Assembly: GCA_910586755.1 (NCBI GenBank) | Contig: CAJUJM010000111.1 | Location: 62,001 to 126,000 of the forward strand | Length of the DNA stretch: 64,000 nt | DNA from: an uncultured Lachnospiraceae bacterium | Lineage (GTDB): Bacteria > Bacillota > Clostridia > Lachnospirales > Lachnospiraceae | Reading direction: 5' to 3' | Part shown: positions 26,587 to 35,013 of the stretch, piece after piece | Layout: each line of letters starts with the position of its first letter | Numbering within the stretch: the first letter of the stretch is position 1 | Notes under the pieces: generated by a model | Databases searched by the model: none | What the model saw: the letters and a program-made list of their open reading frames with translations, nothing else | What the model was told of the DNA's origin: nothing | Program-made: the position numbers and the translations under genes

Positions 26587-26626
26587 AGCGTTTCCGTCAT
26601 AAATTCTATTGGAAAAGAATAGAAAG
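26587..26626 (+). repeat. 40-bp direct repeat, copy B
   Basis: Second copy of the repeat at 23690-23729, with one mismatch. It lies 22 bases before the alanine symporter start and just after the M16 pseudogene, so the two copies frame the pseudogene in direct orientation. Confidence 0.85.
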
Positions 26627-26648
26627 TAGGGAATGGAGGCGGAAGCGC

Positions 26649-27995
26649 ATGTTAAATCTGATTCACCTGCTGCATGGGGCGGTCTGGGGGCCATGGCTGC
26701 TGTTGTTATTTTTAGGAACCGGATTGTATCTCACCATCCGATCCGGGGGATTTCAATTTAGAGGACTCCGAACCTGGTGGGGGTCCACGGTGGGAAGTCT
26801 GTTCCAGAAAAAAAATAAAAATTCCGGGGGCGTATCTCAATTTCAGACCGCCTGTACAGCTCTGGCCGCCACGGTGGGAACGGGAAATATTGTGGGGGTG
26901 GCGACCGCTTTGGCTGCCGGGGGCCAGGGGGCAGTTTTCTGGATGTGGGTGTCTGCACTTATCGGAATGATGACTGCTTACGCAGAAACCTGGCTGGGAA
27001 TCCGTTACCGTCTGCGGGGAAGGGATGGAAAATGGATCTGCGGACCCATGGTAACCCTGCGCGATGGTGCAAAACAGCCGGTTTTGGCGGGAATTTACGC
27101 TGCGCTGTGTCTGCTGTCCTCTCTTGGCATGGGGAGTATGGTACAGGCCAATTCCCTGGCGGAGACGGCCCGGTTTTCCTGGAACATGCCCGGAGCGGTC
27201 TGCGGCCTGCTTTTGGCGGCAGCGGTCGGGCTTGTGATAAAAGGAGGGATTGGCAGGATCGCTTTGACGGCAGAGCGGTTGATTCCATGGTCTGCAGCAA
27301 TCTATTTAGGAGCTTCAGCGCTGGTTTTAGCTGCCTGCTGGCGGCAGATTCCCGGTGTCTTTGTACAGATCGTTACCTGCGCCTTTTCGCCAGCTACTGC
27401 CGGAGAAAGCGCAGTGGGAGCGGCAGCCGGGTGGGGAGTAAAAACCGCCATCCAGTACGGGATTGCCAGAGGTGTTTTTTCCAATGAAGCCGGGTTGGGA
27501 AGCCTGGCCATTCTCCACGGGGCAGCAGAGGATACAACACCAGAGGAACAGGGAATGTGGGCCATGTTTGAAGTGTTCTTTGATACGATTTTAGTCTGTA
27601 CGGTAACGGCCCTTGTGATCCTCTGCGCTGCAGCAGAGAAAGGCTTTCCTGTCCGAAACGGCGCGTCTCTGGCGGTCCGCAGTTTCTCAGCCTTTTTAGG
27701 AGCCCCGGGAGAATACACAGTGGCTTTGTCTATGATGTTGTTTGCCTTTGCCACTATTATTGCCTGGTATTATATGGGAAAACAGGCGGCTGATTATCTG
27801 CTGGGAAGCCGTGGAGGAACGTTGCGGGGACGGATTTACGGCATCTTGTATCTGGGAGCTGTTTTTCTGGGGTGTATTGCCAGAATGGAAGCAGTCTGGG
27901 AACTGTCGGATATCTGGAACGGCCTTATGGCATTGCCAAATATCCTGGCAATTCTGCTTTTGGCAGGCCAGATTCGATATCCTGGCAGACGTTGA
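26649..27995 (+). CDS. Sodium:alanine symporter (AGCS family)
   Basis: A 448-residue membrane protein with about ten hydrophobic segments, the usual size for the alanine or glycine:cation symporter family. The family motif GTGNIVGVATAL lies near residue 79 and NEAGLGSLAILHGA near residue 279, both parts of the substrate and sodium sites in AgcS and AlsT. It imports alanine or glycine with sodium. The start has a GGAGG site nine bases upstream. I see no clear promoter other than what may lie in the repeat just upstream. Confidence 0.94.
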   Translation: MLNLIHLLHGAVWGPWLLLLFLGTGLYLTIRSGGFQFRGLRTWWGSTVGSLFQKKNKNSGGVSQFQTACTALAATVGTGNIVGVATALAAGGQGAVFWMWVSALIGMMTAYAETWLGIRYRLRGRDGKWICGPMVTLRDGAKQPVLAGIYAALCLLSSLGMGSMVQANSLAETARFSWNMPGAVCGLLLAAAVGLVIKGGIGRIALTAERLIPWSAAIYLGASALVLAACWRQIPGVFVQIVTCAFSPATAGESAVGAAAGWGVKTAIQYGIARGVFSNEAGLGSLAILHGAAEDTTPEEQGMWAMFEVFFDTILVCTVTALVILCAAAEKGFPVRNGASLAVRSFSAFLGAPGEYTVALSMMLFAFATIIAWYYMGKQAADYLLGSRGGTLRGRIYGILYLGAVFLGCIARMEAVWELSDIWNGLMALPNILAILLLAGQIRYPGRR

Positions 27996-28052
27996 TGCCA
28001 AAAAGCAGGTGTGAAGTTTTTGTAAAGATTTTTTGCCGGATTCATTTCTTAC

Positions 28053-28081
28053 TTGACAGTTTTAGGCATTGCTCATATACT
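28053..28081 (+). promoter_or_regulatory. Promoter of the riboswitch-controlled exchanger gene
   Basis: Perfect TTGACA (28053-28058), 17 bases, TATACT (28076-28081). Transcription should start at about 28088, right at the first paired element of the riboswitch. Confidence 0.85.
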
Positions 28082-28088
28082 ATACCAT

Positions 28089-28199
28089 AATAAAAGGGAG
28101 TAGCTCACATCCCAAAGATGTTGTGCGATACCGTCATCACGATTTCCTCTGAATGACTTGAGGAATCCGGTACGTATGGAAAGAAGCAAGACTTTTATT
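28089..28199 (+). promoter_or_regulatory. yybP-ykoY (manganese) riboswitch
   Basis: The leader carries the hallmarks of this aptamer: AAAAGGGAGTAG at the 5-prime side, a central stem-loop region, then GGTACGTATGGAAAG and AGCAAGACTTTT at the 3-prime side, closely parallel to the B. subtilis yybP leader. The closing stem pairs AATAAAAG (28089-28096) with CTTTTATT (28192-28199). The 3-prime strand of this stem is also the 5-prime strand of the terminator, so the two structures exclude each other. Members of the class bind manganese; binding should favour the aptamer and allow read-through. Confidence 0.88.
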
Positions 28200-28231
28200 G
28201 TGCTTTTGCGGTACAATAAAGGTCTTTTTTT
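28189..28231 (+). terminator. Riboswitch-controlled intrinsic terminator
   Basis: Arms AGACTTTTATTGT (28189-28201) and ACAATAAAGGTCT (28213-28225) pair over 13 positions with one G-U pair, followed by a run of T. It lies 25 bases before the exchanger start codon. Confidence 0.88.
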
Positions 28232-28256
28232 GATCTAAGAAAACGGAGGTAGAAAT

Positions 28257-29186
28257 ATGGTTTTGGTGTGGATTTTGCTGCTGCTTGGTTTTGTACTGCT
28301 GGTGAAAGGAGCGGACCGATTTGTGGAAGGAAGCGCGTCAGTGGCAAAGGTGCTGAGGATTCCCAGTGTGGTAATCGGTTTAACCGTGGTGGCCATGGGA
28401 ACCAGCGCGCCTGAGCTGGCAGTCAGCATTACGGCAGCTCTTACCGGCAATAACGATATTGCAGTGGGGAATGTAATCGGCTCTAATATTTTCAATCTTA
28501 TGGTAGTAGCCGGAGTCTGTGGCGTAATCCTTCCCATGGCAGTAGATCCGGGGATTTTAAACAGAGACTTTATTTTCAGCATTGTAATTTCCGGGATTCT
28601 GCTGGCAGTGACAGCATTTGACTTACAGATTAGCCGGATGGACGGACTGGCGCTTTTAGGGCTGTTTGGATATTTTATAATCAAAACCGTAAAAAAGGCC
28701 CTGAAAGATCGGGTGGAGATCCAGGAAGAGACAAAGGCTCTTTCTCCTGCAAAAAGTCTGGTGTATATTGCAGTGGGGATTGCGGCAATTATACTGGGAG
28801 GGGATATGGTGGTGGACAGCGCCAGCCGGATCGCATCCTCTTTCGGGTTAAGTCAGAACTTAATCGCCCTCACGATAGTGGCTGCGGGAACTTCTCTGCC
28901 GGAGCTGGTAACCTCTGTGGTGGCTTCCGGAAAAGGAGAAAACGGCCTGGCTCTGGGAAATGTAATCGGCTCCAACATTTTTAATATTTTGGCGATTCTT
29001 GGACTCTCCTCATTTATTCATCCCATTATGATCACCACTCAGTCTGTATACGATTTAATGATTTTGATTGTATTTAGTGTGGTGGTATGGTTTGCAGCAA
29101 GAAGTCAAAAAGAAATCAGCCGGGGAGAAGGCATCGCCATACTGGCCCTCTATATGGGGTATATGGCATACATCATAATTCGGTAA
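28257..29186 (+). CDS. CaCA family cation/sodium exchanger (YrbG-like)
   Basis: A 309-residue membrane protein with about ten hydrophobic segments and the two inverted alpha repeats of calcium/cation antiporters: GTSAPELAVSI with NVIGSNIFNLM (about residues 43-80) and GTSLPELVTSV with NVIGSNIFNIL (about 210-250). These glutamates and asparagines bind the ion. The family is usually annotated calcium/sodium antiporter. The manganese riboswitch directly upstream suggests that this copy exports manganese, or calcium and manganese; that is inference. The start has an ACGGAGG site. A terminator follows. Confidence 0.92.
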   Translation: MVLVWILLLLGFVLLVKGADRFVEGSASVAKVLRIPSVVIGLTVVAMGTSAPELAVSITAALTGNNDIAVGNVIGSNIFNLMVVAGVCGVILPMAVDPGILNRDFIFSIVISGILLAVTAFDLQISRMDGLALLGLFGYFIIKTVKKALKDRVEIQEETKALSPAKSLVYIAVGIAAIILGGDMVVDSASRIASSFGLSQNLIALTIVAAGTSLPELVTSVVASGKGENGLALGNVIGSNIFNILAILGLSSFIHPIMITTQSVYDLMILIVFSVVVWFAARSQKEISRGEGIAILALYMGYMAYIIIR

Positions 29187-29251
29187 TTTGTAAAGGCTGA
29201 CCCAGCAGGCAGCCGCCAGATGTGTATGATCGCGGGAATAAACAGCATTGT

Positions 29252-29303
29252 AAAAGCCGTTGCCGGGTAAATCAATATTTTGATTTATCTGGCAACGGCT
29301 TTT
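29252..29303 (+). terminator. Long intrinsic terminator after the exchanger gene
   Basis: Arms AAAAGCCGTTGCC and GGCAACGGCTTTT pair perfectly; with G-U pairs the stem extends to about 23 pairs around a short AT loop. Confidence 0.85.
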
Positions 29304-29529
29304 GTTAAAATATATTTCTTAGAAAAAGGGAGGAGAGCTGATAATTTCTTATCAGCTCGAGTATTATGAAAAAAATCTTGTAAGCTATTTGGTTTTAACA
29401 GCTGTGCTGTTCTTTATGTTTATAGTATATCCAGCAATCATGAAGAAATAATGTTGTTTGTGTAAAAGGTTTTTGAATTAATTTTGAACAGTTTGTGAAC
29501 AGAGGAATCATTGAGAAGAGACGGCAGGA
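29304..29529 (+). other. Gene-free stretch with a hairpin and a cryptic small membrane-peptide frame
   Basis: After the exchanger terminator there is a GGAGG site (29329-29333), a perfect 10-bp inverted repeat with a four-base loop (29335-29358) and an open frame to 29451 that ends in a hydrophobic segment (LVSYLVLTAVLFFMFIVYPA). The frame has no ATG before the hydrophobic part; the only well-placed ATG (29366) lies in another frame and stops after five codons at a seven-A run. It may be a decayed or non-canonically started small membrane peptide. The rest of the stretch is AT-rich with no other signal. Confidence 0.35.
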
Positions 29530-29796
29530 TTAATGGTAAATGTCCTTTCTGTGTCCGATTTCAAGAATTAAGATAAGAACCCGGTCGTCTTGAATATGGG
29601 CAATTAGACGGTAATCGCCAATGCGATAACGCCATTGACCACTTCGATTGGCTGTCAGGCATTTTCCATGTATACGGGGATCCAAACAGCCTTCCAGATT
29701 TTTCCGTATCCAGCCAGTAATGAGAAGGGCGGTATACTTATCTAATTTTTTTAAAGCTTTGAGCGCTTCCTTTGAAAATACAACATGGTAAATCAT
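29530..29796 (-). CDS. RelE/ParE family toxin
   Basis: An 88-residue protein of the RelE type. The family pattern is visible: VVFSKEALKALKKLDK in the first helices, then the central strands with WRYRIGDYRLIAHIQDDRV and a C-terminal IGHRKDIYH. RelE toxins cleave mRNA in the ribosome A site, and basic residues such as those in RYRIGDYR serve this activity. It overlaps the upstream antitoxin gene by four bases, a coupling that is normal for toxin-antitoxin pairs. Confidence 0.9.
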   Translation of the reverse strand: MIYHVVFSKEALKALKKLDKYTALLITGWIRKNLEGCLDPRIHGKCLTANRSGQWRYRIGDYRLIAHIQDDRVLILILEIGHRKDIYH

Positions 29797-30014
29797 TTAA
29801 AGCCCAGCTCCCTCTCCACTTCATCTAAAGAATACGTTACAGATTCTTCATGATATGCAGCCATAGCCGTATGGTAGGCTTTGAGGTCATATTCATCTTC
29901 GATACGCTCAAGAATCGTCTGACGCACGAATTCGGAAACCGAAATATTATTGATTTCCGCATATTTTTTTATCAAAACAGAATCTTCATTACTTAATCTA
30001 AGCGAAATCGTCAT
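29793..30014 (-). CDS. RelB-like ribbon-helix-helix antitoxin
   Basis: A 73-residue protein with an N-terminal ribbon-helix-helix DNA-binding domain (MTISLRLSNEDSVLIKKYA, then ISVSEFVRQTILERIED) and an acidic C-terminal tail (SLDEVERELGF) suited to wrap the toxin. It matches the DUF6290/RelB-like antitoxins of Bacillota. The start has an AAAGGAG site. It should neutralise the toxin and repress its own promoter through the palindrome at 30032-30052. Confidence 0.88.
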   Translation of the reverse strand: MTISLRLSNEDSVLIKKYAEINNISVSEFVRQTILERIEDEYDLKAYHTAMAAYHEESVTYSLDEVERELGFK

Positions 30015-30031
30015 AGTAATTGCTCCTTTCT

Positions 30032-30052
30032 TTGTAATACATTGTATTACAA
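30032..30052. promoter_or_regulatory. Palindromic operator of the toxin-antitoxin pair
   Basis: TTGTAATAC, ATT, GTATTACAA: nine-base arms that are perfectly complementary, starting 18 bases upstream of the antitoxin start. Position and symmetry fit autoregulation by the ribbon-helix-helix antitoxin. Confidence 0.75.
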
Positions 30053-30149
30053 AACAGCGGCTTTGTCAAATGCCTATTTGACGGTTTTTCCATTTCATAT
30101 TAAAATATCCGTAACAGTTGAGACGGCAGGGAATGTGAGGATATTTCTT

Positions 30150-31880
30150 ATGAAAAAAATATTCACCTATTACTTAAAGCCATACTATCTGCGTATGGCC
30201 CTGGGTTTTGCAATCAAGTTTACAGGAACCATAATGGATTTATTCCTGCCCTGGGCATTAGCCCATACCATTGATGAGGTAGTGCCGGCAGGACGGAAAG
30301 AGGAGATTCTCTTTTGGGGCCTGTTTATGATAGGATGCTCCCTGGCGGCAGCGGCTTTTAACGTGCTGGCAAACCGCATGGCTTCCCGGGTGGCCAGCGA
30401 TGCCATGTTTACCATAAGAGGGGATCTGTTTGCCAAAGTCATGTATTTGTCAAACCGGCAGGCAGATGAAGTTACCAGGCCGTCTCTGATTTCCAGGCTT
30501 ACCACAGATACCTATAATGTCCATCAAATGCTGGGGCGGATCCAGCGCCTGGGGGTCCGGGCGCCCATCCTTCTCATTGGCGGAATCGCCATGACCATGG
30601 CATTGGATACAGCCCTTGCCTGTGTTCTTTTGGCAACGCTGCCCCTTCTTGCAGCAGTGGTCACATTGGTTTCCCGAAAAAGCATCCCCCTGTTTGCTTC
30701 CCTCCAGGAAAGTACGGATCGGTTCGTCCGCCTGGTAAGGGAGGATATTGGAGGAATCCGGGTAATCAAAGCTTTGTCAAAAGAAGACTACGAGAGAAAA
30801 CGGTTCGATGCAATCAACCGGGAGGTAGTGGATCGGGAGAGAAAGGCTACTGTTATTACGGCCCTCACCAATCCTTCCATGAATATCCTTTTAAATCTGG
30901 GTCTGGTAGGCGTAATCCTTGTGGGGGCCTGGCGGGTTAACGCAGGCACTTCTGAGGTGGGAAAGATCCTGGCATTTATGACCTATTTTACCATTATCTT
31001 AAATGCGCTGATGTCCATCTCCAGAATGTTTGTGATCCTGTCCAAAGCGGCAGCGTCGGCAGAGCGGATCAGCCGGATTCTGGAGGCGGAGGATGAGCGG
31101 CAATTTGCCTGTCCGGACAAAGCCGGGGAGGAATCCTCTCCATTTCATATTGAATTTGACCATGTGGATTTTTCTTACAACAAAGTGTGCAATAATATAG
31201 AAGATATTACCTTTCAGTTAAAGAAGGGGGAAACGCTGGGAATTATCGGAGCTACCGGATCCGGAAAATCCACCATTGTCAATCTGCTAATGCGGTTCTA
31301 TGACGTAGATAAGGGGGCTGTCCGCATTAATGGTCAGAATATAAAATCTATGGATTTAAAGACTTTACGAAAACGCTTTGGGACTGTATTCCAGAATGAT
31401 ATGCTGTTTGAGGATACCATCTACGAAAATATCAATATGGGCCGGGGTCTTACCAGGCAGCAGGCTGAGAAAGCAGTTATTTATGCCCGTGCAGAGGAAT
31501 TTGTGGAAGAAAAAGGAGGCGTGGATCAGGGCCTGGACATTAAAGGCGCTAACTTAAGCGGCGGCCAGAAGCAGCGTATTTTAATTGCCAGGGCCTTGGC
31601 ATCCGGGCCGGAAATTTTAATATTAGATGATTCCTCCAGCGCCCTGGATTACAAAACAGATGCAGCTCTTCGAAAGGAAATTAAGACTCATTTTGCGGGA
31701 ACTACCTGCATTGTAGTCGCTCAGAGAATCAGCTCTGTTATGAGCGCAGACCACATTATGGTTTTGGAAGAGGGACGGATCCTGGGGTATGGAACTCACG
31801 AAGAACTGATGAAAACCTGCTCCATTTATCAGGAAATCGGAAAATCCCAGATGGGTTTTCGGAGAGAGGGGATGGGGTAA
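30150..31880 (+). CDS. ABC exporter half-transporter (degenerate-site subunit)
   Basis: A 576-residue fusion of a six-helix membrane domain (about residues 1-310) and a nucleotide-binding domain. Walker A is GATGSGKST from residue 367 and the signature LSGGQKQR is intact. The catalytic glutamate after Walker B is aspartate (LDDSS, Asp494), and the switch histidine is replaced by glutamine (VVAQR). The start at ATG 30150 has a GAGG site; the open frame reaches back to 30042 without one. It overlaps the next gene by one base. Such pairs are the heterodimeric type IV (multidrug or lipid) exporters of Bacillota; the substrate is unknown. Confidence 0.94.
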   Translation: MKKIFTYYLKPYYLRMALGFAIKFTGTIMDLFLPWALAHTIDEVVPAGRKEEILFWGLFMIGCSLAAAAFNVLANRMASRVASDAMFTIRGDLFAKVMYLSNRQADEVTRPSLISRLTTDTYNVHQMLGRIQRLGVRAPILLIGGIAMTMALDTALACVLLATLPLLAAVVTLVSRKSIPLFASLQESTDRFVRLVREDIGGIRVIKALSKEDYERKRFDAINREVVDRERKATVITALTNPSMNILLNLGLVGVILVGAWRVNAGTSEVGKILAFMTYFTIILNALMSISRMFVILSKAAASAERISRILEAEDERQFACPDKAGEESSPFHIEFDHVDFSYNKVCNNIEDITFQLKKGETLGIIGATGSGKSTIVNLLMRFYDVDKGAVRINGQNIKSMDLKTLRKRFGTVFQNDMLFEDTIYENINMGRGLTRQQAEKAVIYARAEEFVEEKGGVDQGLDIKGANLSGGQKQRILIARALASGPEILILDDSSSALDYKTDAALRKEIKTHFAGTTCIVVAQRISSVMSADHIMVLEEGRILGYGTHEELMKTCSIYQEIGKSQMGFRREGMG

Positions 31881-33631
31881 TGAGGTTCAGAAAAAAGACT
31901 TTGAAGCGTTTGGGAAGTTATTTAATGCAGTACCGCTGGCTGTTATTCCTTGCTATTGTTATGACTCTGGCAAGCAACGCCTTTTCCCTTATGGGCCCTA
32001 TGCTGTCCGGCTATGCCATTGATGCCATTGAGCCTGGTCCGGGTAAGGTAGACTTCCCAAAGGTATTTTATTATGCTGCATGGATGGCGGGATTTTATAT
32101 AGCTTCGGCGGCGCTTTCCTATGCTATCGCCGTCCTGATGGTTACCATCAGCCGAAAAGTAGTATATGCCATGCGCCGGGATGTATTTGACCGTCTGCTG
32201 TCCCTTCCCGTCGGGTATTTTGATCTCCACAAAACAGGTGACATTATCAGCCGGATTTCCTATGATATTGATACTGTCAATGAATCCTTGTCCAGCGATC
32301 TGGTGCAGATGATGACCACCATTATTACGGTAACAGGGGCCCTGTATATGATGATTGTGATCTCTCCCCGGCTTGTGCTGGTGTTTGCCGTCACAGTGCC
32401 TCTTTCCGGCTGGATTACACGGTTTCTTACCGGAAAGACCAGGCCCCTGTTTCGGGCCAGGTCGGCCAGCCTGGGGCGGCTAAACGGCTTTGCAGAGGAA
32501 ATGATCACAGGGCAGAGAACCATTAAAGCATACTGCAAAGAAGAAAAGGTGATTCAAAGCTTTGAAGAAAAAAACCGGGATGGAGTAGAAGCTTATTACA
32601 AAGCAGAATATTACGGCAGCACAGTAGGCCCTATGATAAACTTCATCAACAATCTGTCCCTCTCCCTGATCAGCGTATTCGGGGCCTTTCTCTATCTTAT
32701 GGGAATGATGAGAGTGGGCCAGATTTCCTCTTTTGTGCTGTACTCCAGAAAATTTTCCGGTCCTATCAGCGAGGCGGCCAATATTGCCGGGGATCTCCAG
32801 TCTGCCATTGCGGCGGCAGAACGGATATTTGCTTTGCTGGATGAGCTGGAGGAGACCAGGGATGCAGAGGGGGCTGTCCGGATCGGTACGGACGCAAATC
32901 CGGTAAAAGGCCGGGTAGAACTTTCCGGGGTATCCTTTGGATATGAAGAGGGAAAAGATATTCTCCACCGCCTTTCTCTTACCACAGAGCCGGGACAGGT
33001 GGTGGCAGTGATAGGTCCCACGGGAGCCGGAAAGACTACGCTGATTAATCTGCTGATGCGGTTTTATGATGTGAACCATGGCAGCATCCGGGTAGACGGC
33101 AGAGACATCCGCCAAATTAACCGGGCCAGCTTAAGAAAGGCTTATGCCATGGTGCTTCAGGATACCTGGCTGTTTCACGGCACAATACTGGAAAATCTCT
33201 CCTACGGCAGGGAAGGGATCACCAGGGATGAGGTAATACAGGCTGCCAGGGCGGCCCGGATTCATTCTTTTATCATGCAGCTTCCCATGGGGTATGATAC
33301 TGTCCTGAGAGAGGATGGGATCAACATTTCCAAAGGACAGAAGCAGCTTTTAACCATTGTCCGGGCTATGCTTTTGGACTGCCGGATGCTGATACTGGAC
33401 GAGGCCACTTCCAATGTAGATACCCGGACAGAGATTAAGATTCAGGAAGCTATGCTAAAGCTAATGGAAGGAAAAACCTGTTTTGTCATTGCCCACCGCC
33501 TGTCCACCATCCAAAATGCCGACCGGATCCTGGTAATGAACCACGGGGAGGTGGTGGAGCAGGGCAGCCATCAAAGCCTGATGGAGGCAAAAGGCTTTTA
33601 TTATCAGCTGTATCAGGCACAGTTTCAATAG
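31880..33631 (+). CDS. ABC exporter half-transporter (catalytic subunit)
   Basis: A 583-residue partner of the previous protein with the same membrane plus ATPase layout. Walker A is GPTGAGKTT from residue 379, Walker B with the catalytic glutamate is LDEATS (Glu508), and the switch histidine is present (VIAHRLST). Its signature motif is altered to ISKGQKQL. Combined with the first subunit this leaves one complete ATP site and one degenerate site, the known arrangement of heterodimeric exporters such as BmrCD and TM287/288. Translation is coupled to the upstream gene through the one-base overlap. Confidence 0.95.
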   Translation: MRFRKKTLKRLGSYLMQYRWLLFLAIVMTLASNAFSLMGPMLSGYAIDAIEPGPGKVDFPKVFYYAAWMAGFYIASAALSYAIAVLMVTISRKVVYAMRRDVFDRLLSLPVGYFDLHKTGDIISRISYDIDTVNESLSSDLVQMMTTIITVTGALYMMIVISPRLVLVFAVTVPLSGWITRFLTGKTRPLFRARSASLGRLNGFAEEMITGQRTIKAYCKEEKVIQSFEEKNRDGVEAYYKAEYYGSTVGPMINFINNLSLSLISVFGAFLYLMGMMRVGQISSFVLYSRKFSGPISEAANIAGDLQSAIAAAERIFALLDELEETRDAEGAVRIGTDANPVKGRVELSGVSFGYEEGKDILHRLSLTTEPGQVVAVIGPTGAGKTTLINLLMRFYDVNHGSIRVDGRDIRQINRASLRKAYAMVLQDTWLFHGTILENLSYGREGITRDEVIQAARAARIHSFIMQLPMGYDTVLREDGINISKGQKQLLTIVRAMLLDCRMLILDEATSNVDTRTEIKIQEAMLKLMEGKTCFVIAHRLSTIQNADRILVMNHGEVVEQGSHQSLMEAKGFYYQLYQAQFQ

Positions 33632-33637
33632 AACTGC

Positions 33638-33666
33638 TTGCAATGGGCTGCTATATTTGATAGAAT
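33638..33666 (+). promoter_or_regulatory. Promoter of the cyclophilin gene
   Basis: TTGCAA (33638-33643), 17 bases, TAGAAT (33661-33666). A GC-rich inverted repeat (about 33679-33700) follows in the leader. Confidence 0.6.
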
Positions 33667-33723
33667 CGACTCTGACAGGCAGCGCGCAGCGGCGCGTGCC
33701 CATAGATTAGGAGGAAAAACCAG

Positions 33724-34242
33724 ATGAAAAACCCAATTATTACCATTACCATGGAAAACGGCGGCGTAATAAAAGCAGAATTATACCCTGAGGTCGCTCC
33801 CAATACGGTCAACAACTTTTTAAGCCTGATAGGAAAAGGATTTTATGATGGATTAATTTTCCACCGGGTTATCAAAGGATTTATGATCCAGGGCGGCTGC
33901 CCGGACGGAACCGGCATGGGGGGCCCGGGCTACAGCATTAAAGGCGAGTTTAACCAAAACGGGTTCCAAAATGATCTGCGGCACACTCCCGGGGTGCTGT
34001 CCATGGCAAGAGCTATGGATCCGGACTCTGCCGGTTCCCAGTTCTTTATTATGCATGAGACTTCTCCCCATTTAGACGGGGCATATGCTGCATTTGGCCA
34101 GGTAATTGAAGGGATGGATGTAGTAAACAAGATCGCGGACGTCCGCACCGACTACAGCGACCGCCCCATGAAGGAGCAGAAGATCAAATCCGTTACTGCG
34201 GAAACCTTTGGGGAAACCTATCCGGAACCGGAGCACAGCTAA
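33724..34242 (+). CDS. Cyclophilin-type peptidyl-prolyl isomerase
   Basis: A 172-residue cytoplasmic cyclophilin that speeds up folding at proline bonds. The catalytic arginine is in IFHRVIKGFMIQGG (about residues 47-60), followed by the MARAMDPDSAGSQFFI segment and HLDGAYAAFGQV, all typical. The length is that of single-domain bacterial enzymes. The start has a TAGGAGGAA site. The acetyltransferase gene starts four bases after its stop. Confidence 0.95.
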   Translation: MKNPIITITMENGGVIKAELYPEVAPNTVNNFLSLIGKGFYDGLIFHRVIKGFMIQGGCPDGTGMGGPGYSIKGEFNQNGFQNDLRHTPGVLSMARAMDPDSAGSQFFIMHETSPHLDGAYAAFGQVIEGMDVVNKIADVRTDYSDRPMKEQKIKSVTAETFGETYPEPEHS

Positions 34243-34245
34243 ATT

Positions 34246-35013
34246 ATGACAAAGACCTGCACAGTCAATATAAAAGGACAATTTTATAAGGTCTGTGTAT
34301 CGGATGAACCAGAGGCTCTTCTGGCCGCTTATGCGGCCGGGGGAGCCGTTCTTGGCGTTGGAGAAGTCTGCGCTGCTGCCTGTCCAAAGCTCCCCGTTTT
34401 TATTGAGAGCTGGGATAGCGCCGGCAAAGAACAGCTGAACCGGATAGCAGAGAGGCTTGTCCGCCGGAAACTGGGACTTCCCTGGATAATTGCTCAAACA
34501 GAGCGGCTGATAATCCGGGAAGCGTCAGGGGAGGACTGGGAAAAGCTTCAGCCCCTTTGGAGCGGTAATGCTTTATCCCCTGTCCAGGCCGCCGCCTTTA
34601 AAAGCCGGGAAGATCTGGAGACTTATATTTCCTGCCAGTACAGATTTTATGAATATGGCCTGTGGCTTTTGGAAGAAAAAGAAACCGGCCGCATTATCGG
34701 CGCGGCCGGGCTCTGGAATCCAGAAGAAAGAGTCTGCAGGCGGCTGAAAGCCGCCGGAGAACCTGCGGAAGAATACTTGGAGATGGGATATCAGGTGTTT
34801 CTCCCTTATCAGAGGAAAGGGTTTGCCAGGGAAGCCTGCCAGGCTGTCATGGCCTATGGGGATTGGGAATTAGAGTGTAAACTGTGCCTGCAGATTCATC
34901 CTGATAACCATCCATCTCGAAAACTGGCCCGGAATCTGGGGTTCTGGCCTCTTATTCCTCATACAGATACCGGAGAAACTCAATGGCCGTATCTATACGT
35001 CTGGAGTTGCTGA
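34246..35013 (+). CDS. GNAT family N-acetyltransferase
   Basis: A 255-residue protein. Residues about 83-250 form a GNAT acyltransferase domain of the RimJ/RimL type: TERLIIREASGEDWEKL at its start, EMGYQVFLPYQRKGFAREA as the acetyl-CoA binding motif A (about residues 178-197), and HPDNHPSRKLARNLGF near the end. The first 80 residues form an extra domain that I do not recognise. Its substrate is unknown. Its last 62 bases overlap the 3-prime end of the minus-strand gene that follows. Confidence 0.85.
   Translation: MTKTCTVNIKGQFYKVCVSDEPEALLAAYAAGGAVLGVGEVCAAACPKLPVFIESWDSAGKEQLNRIAERLVRRKLGLPWIIAQTERLIIREASGEDWEKLQPLWSGNALSPVQAAAFKSREDLETYISCQYRFYEYGLWLLEEKETGRIIGAAGLWNPEERVCRRLKAAGEPAEEYLEMGYQVFLPYQRKGFAREACQAVMAYGDWELECKLCLQIHPDNHPSRKLARNLGFWPLIPHTDTGETQWPYLYVWSC

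Noticed and set aside
27302..27754. Minus-strand open frame of 150 codons inside the alanine symporter gene
   Set aside because: It is the antisense shadow of a well-supported membrane transporter and has no ribosome site or protein-like pattern.
32480..33115. Minus-strand open frame of 211 codons inside the second ABC gene
   Set aside because: Shadow of a conserved ATPase domain; composition rich in His and Cys without any domain pattern.
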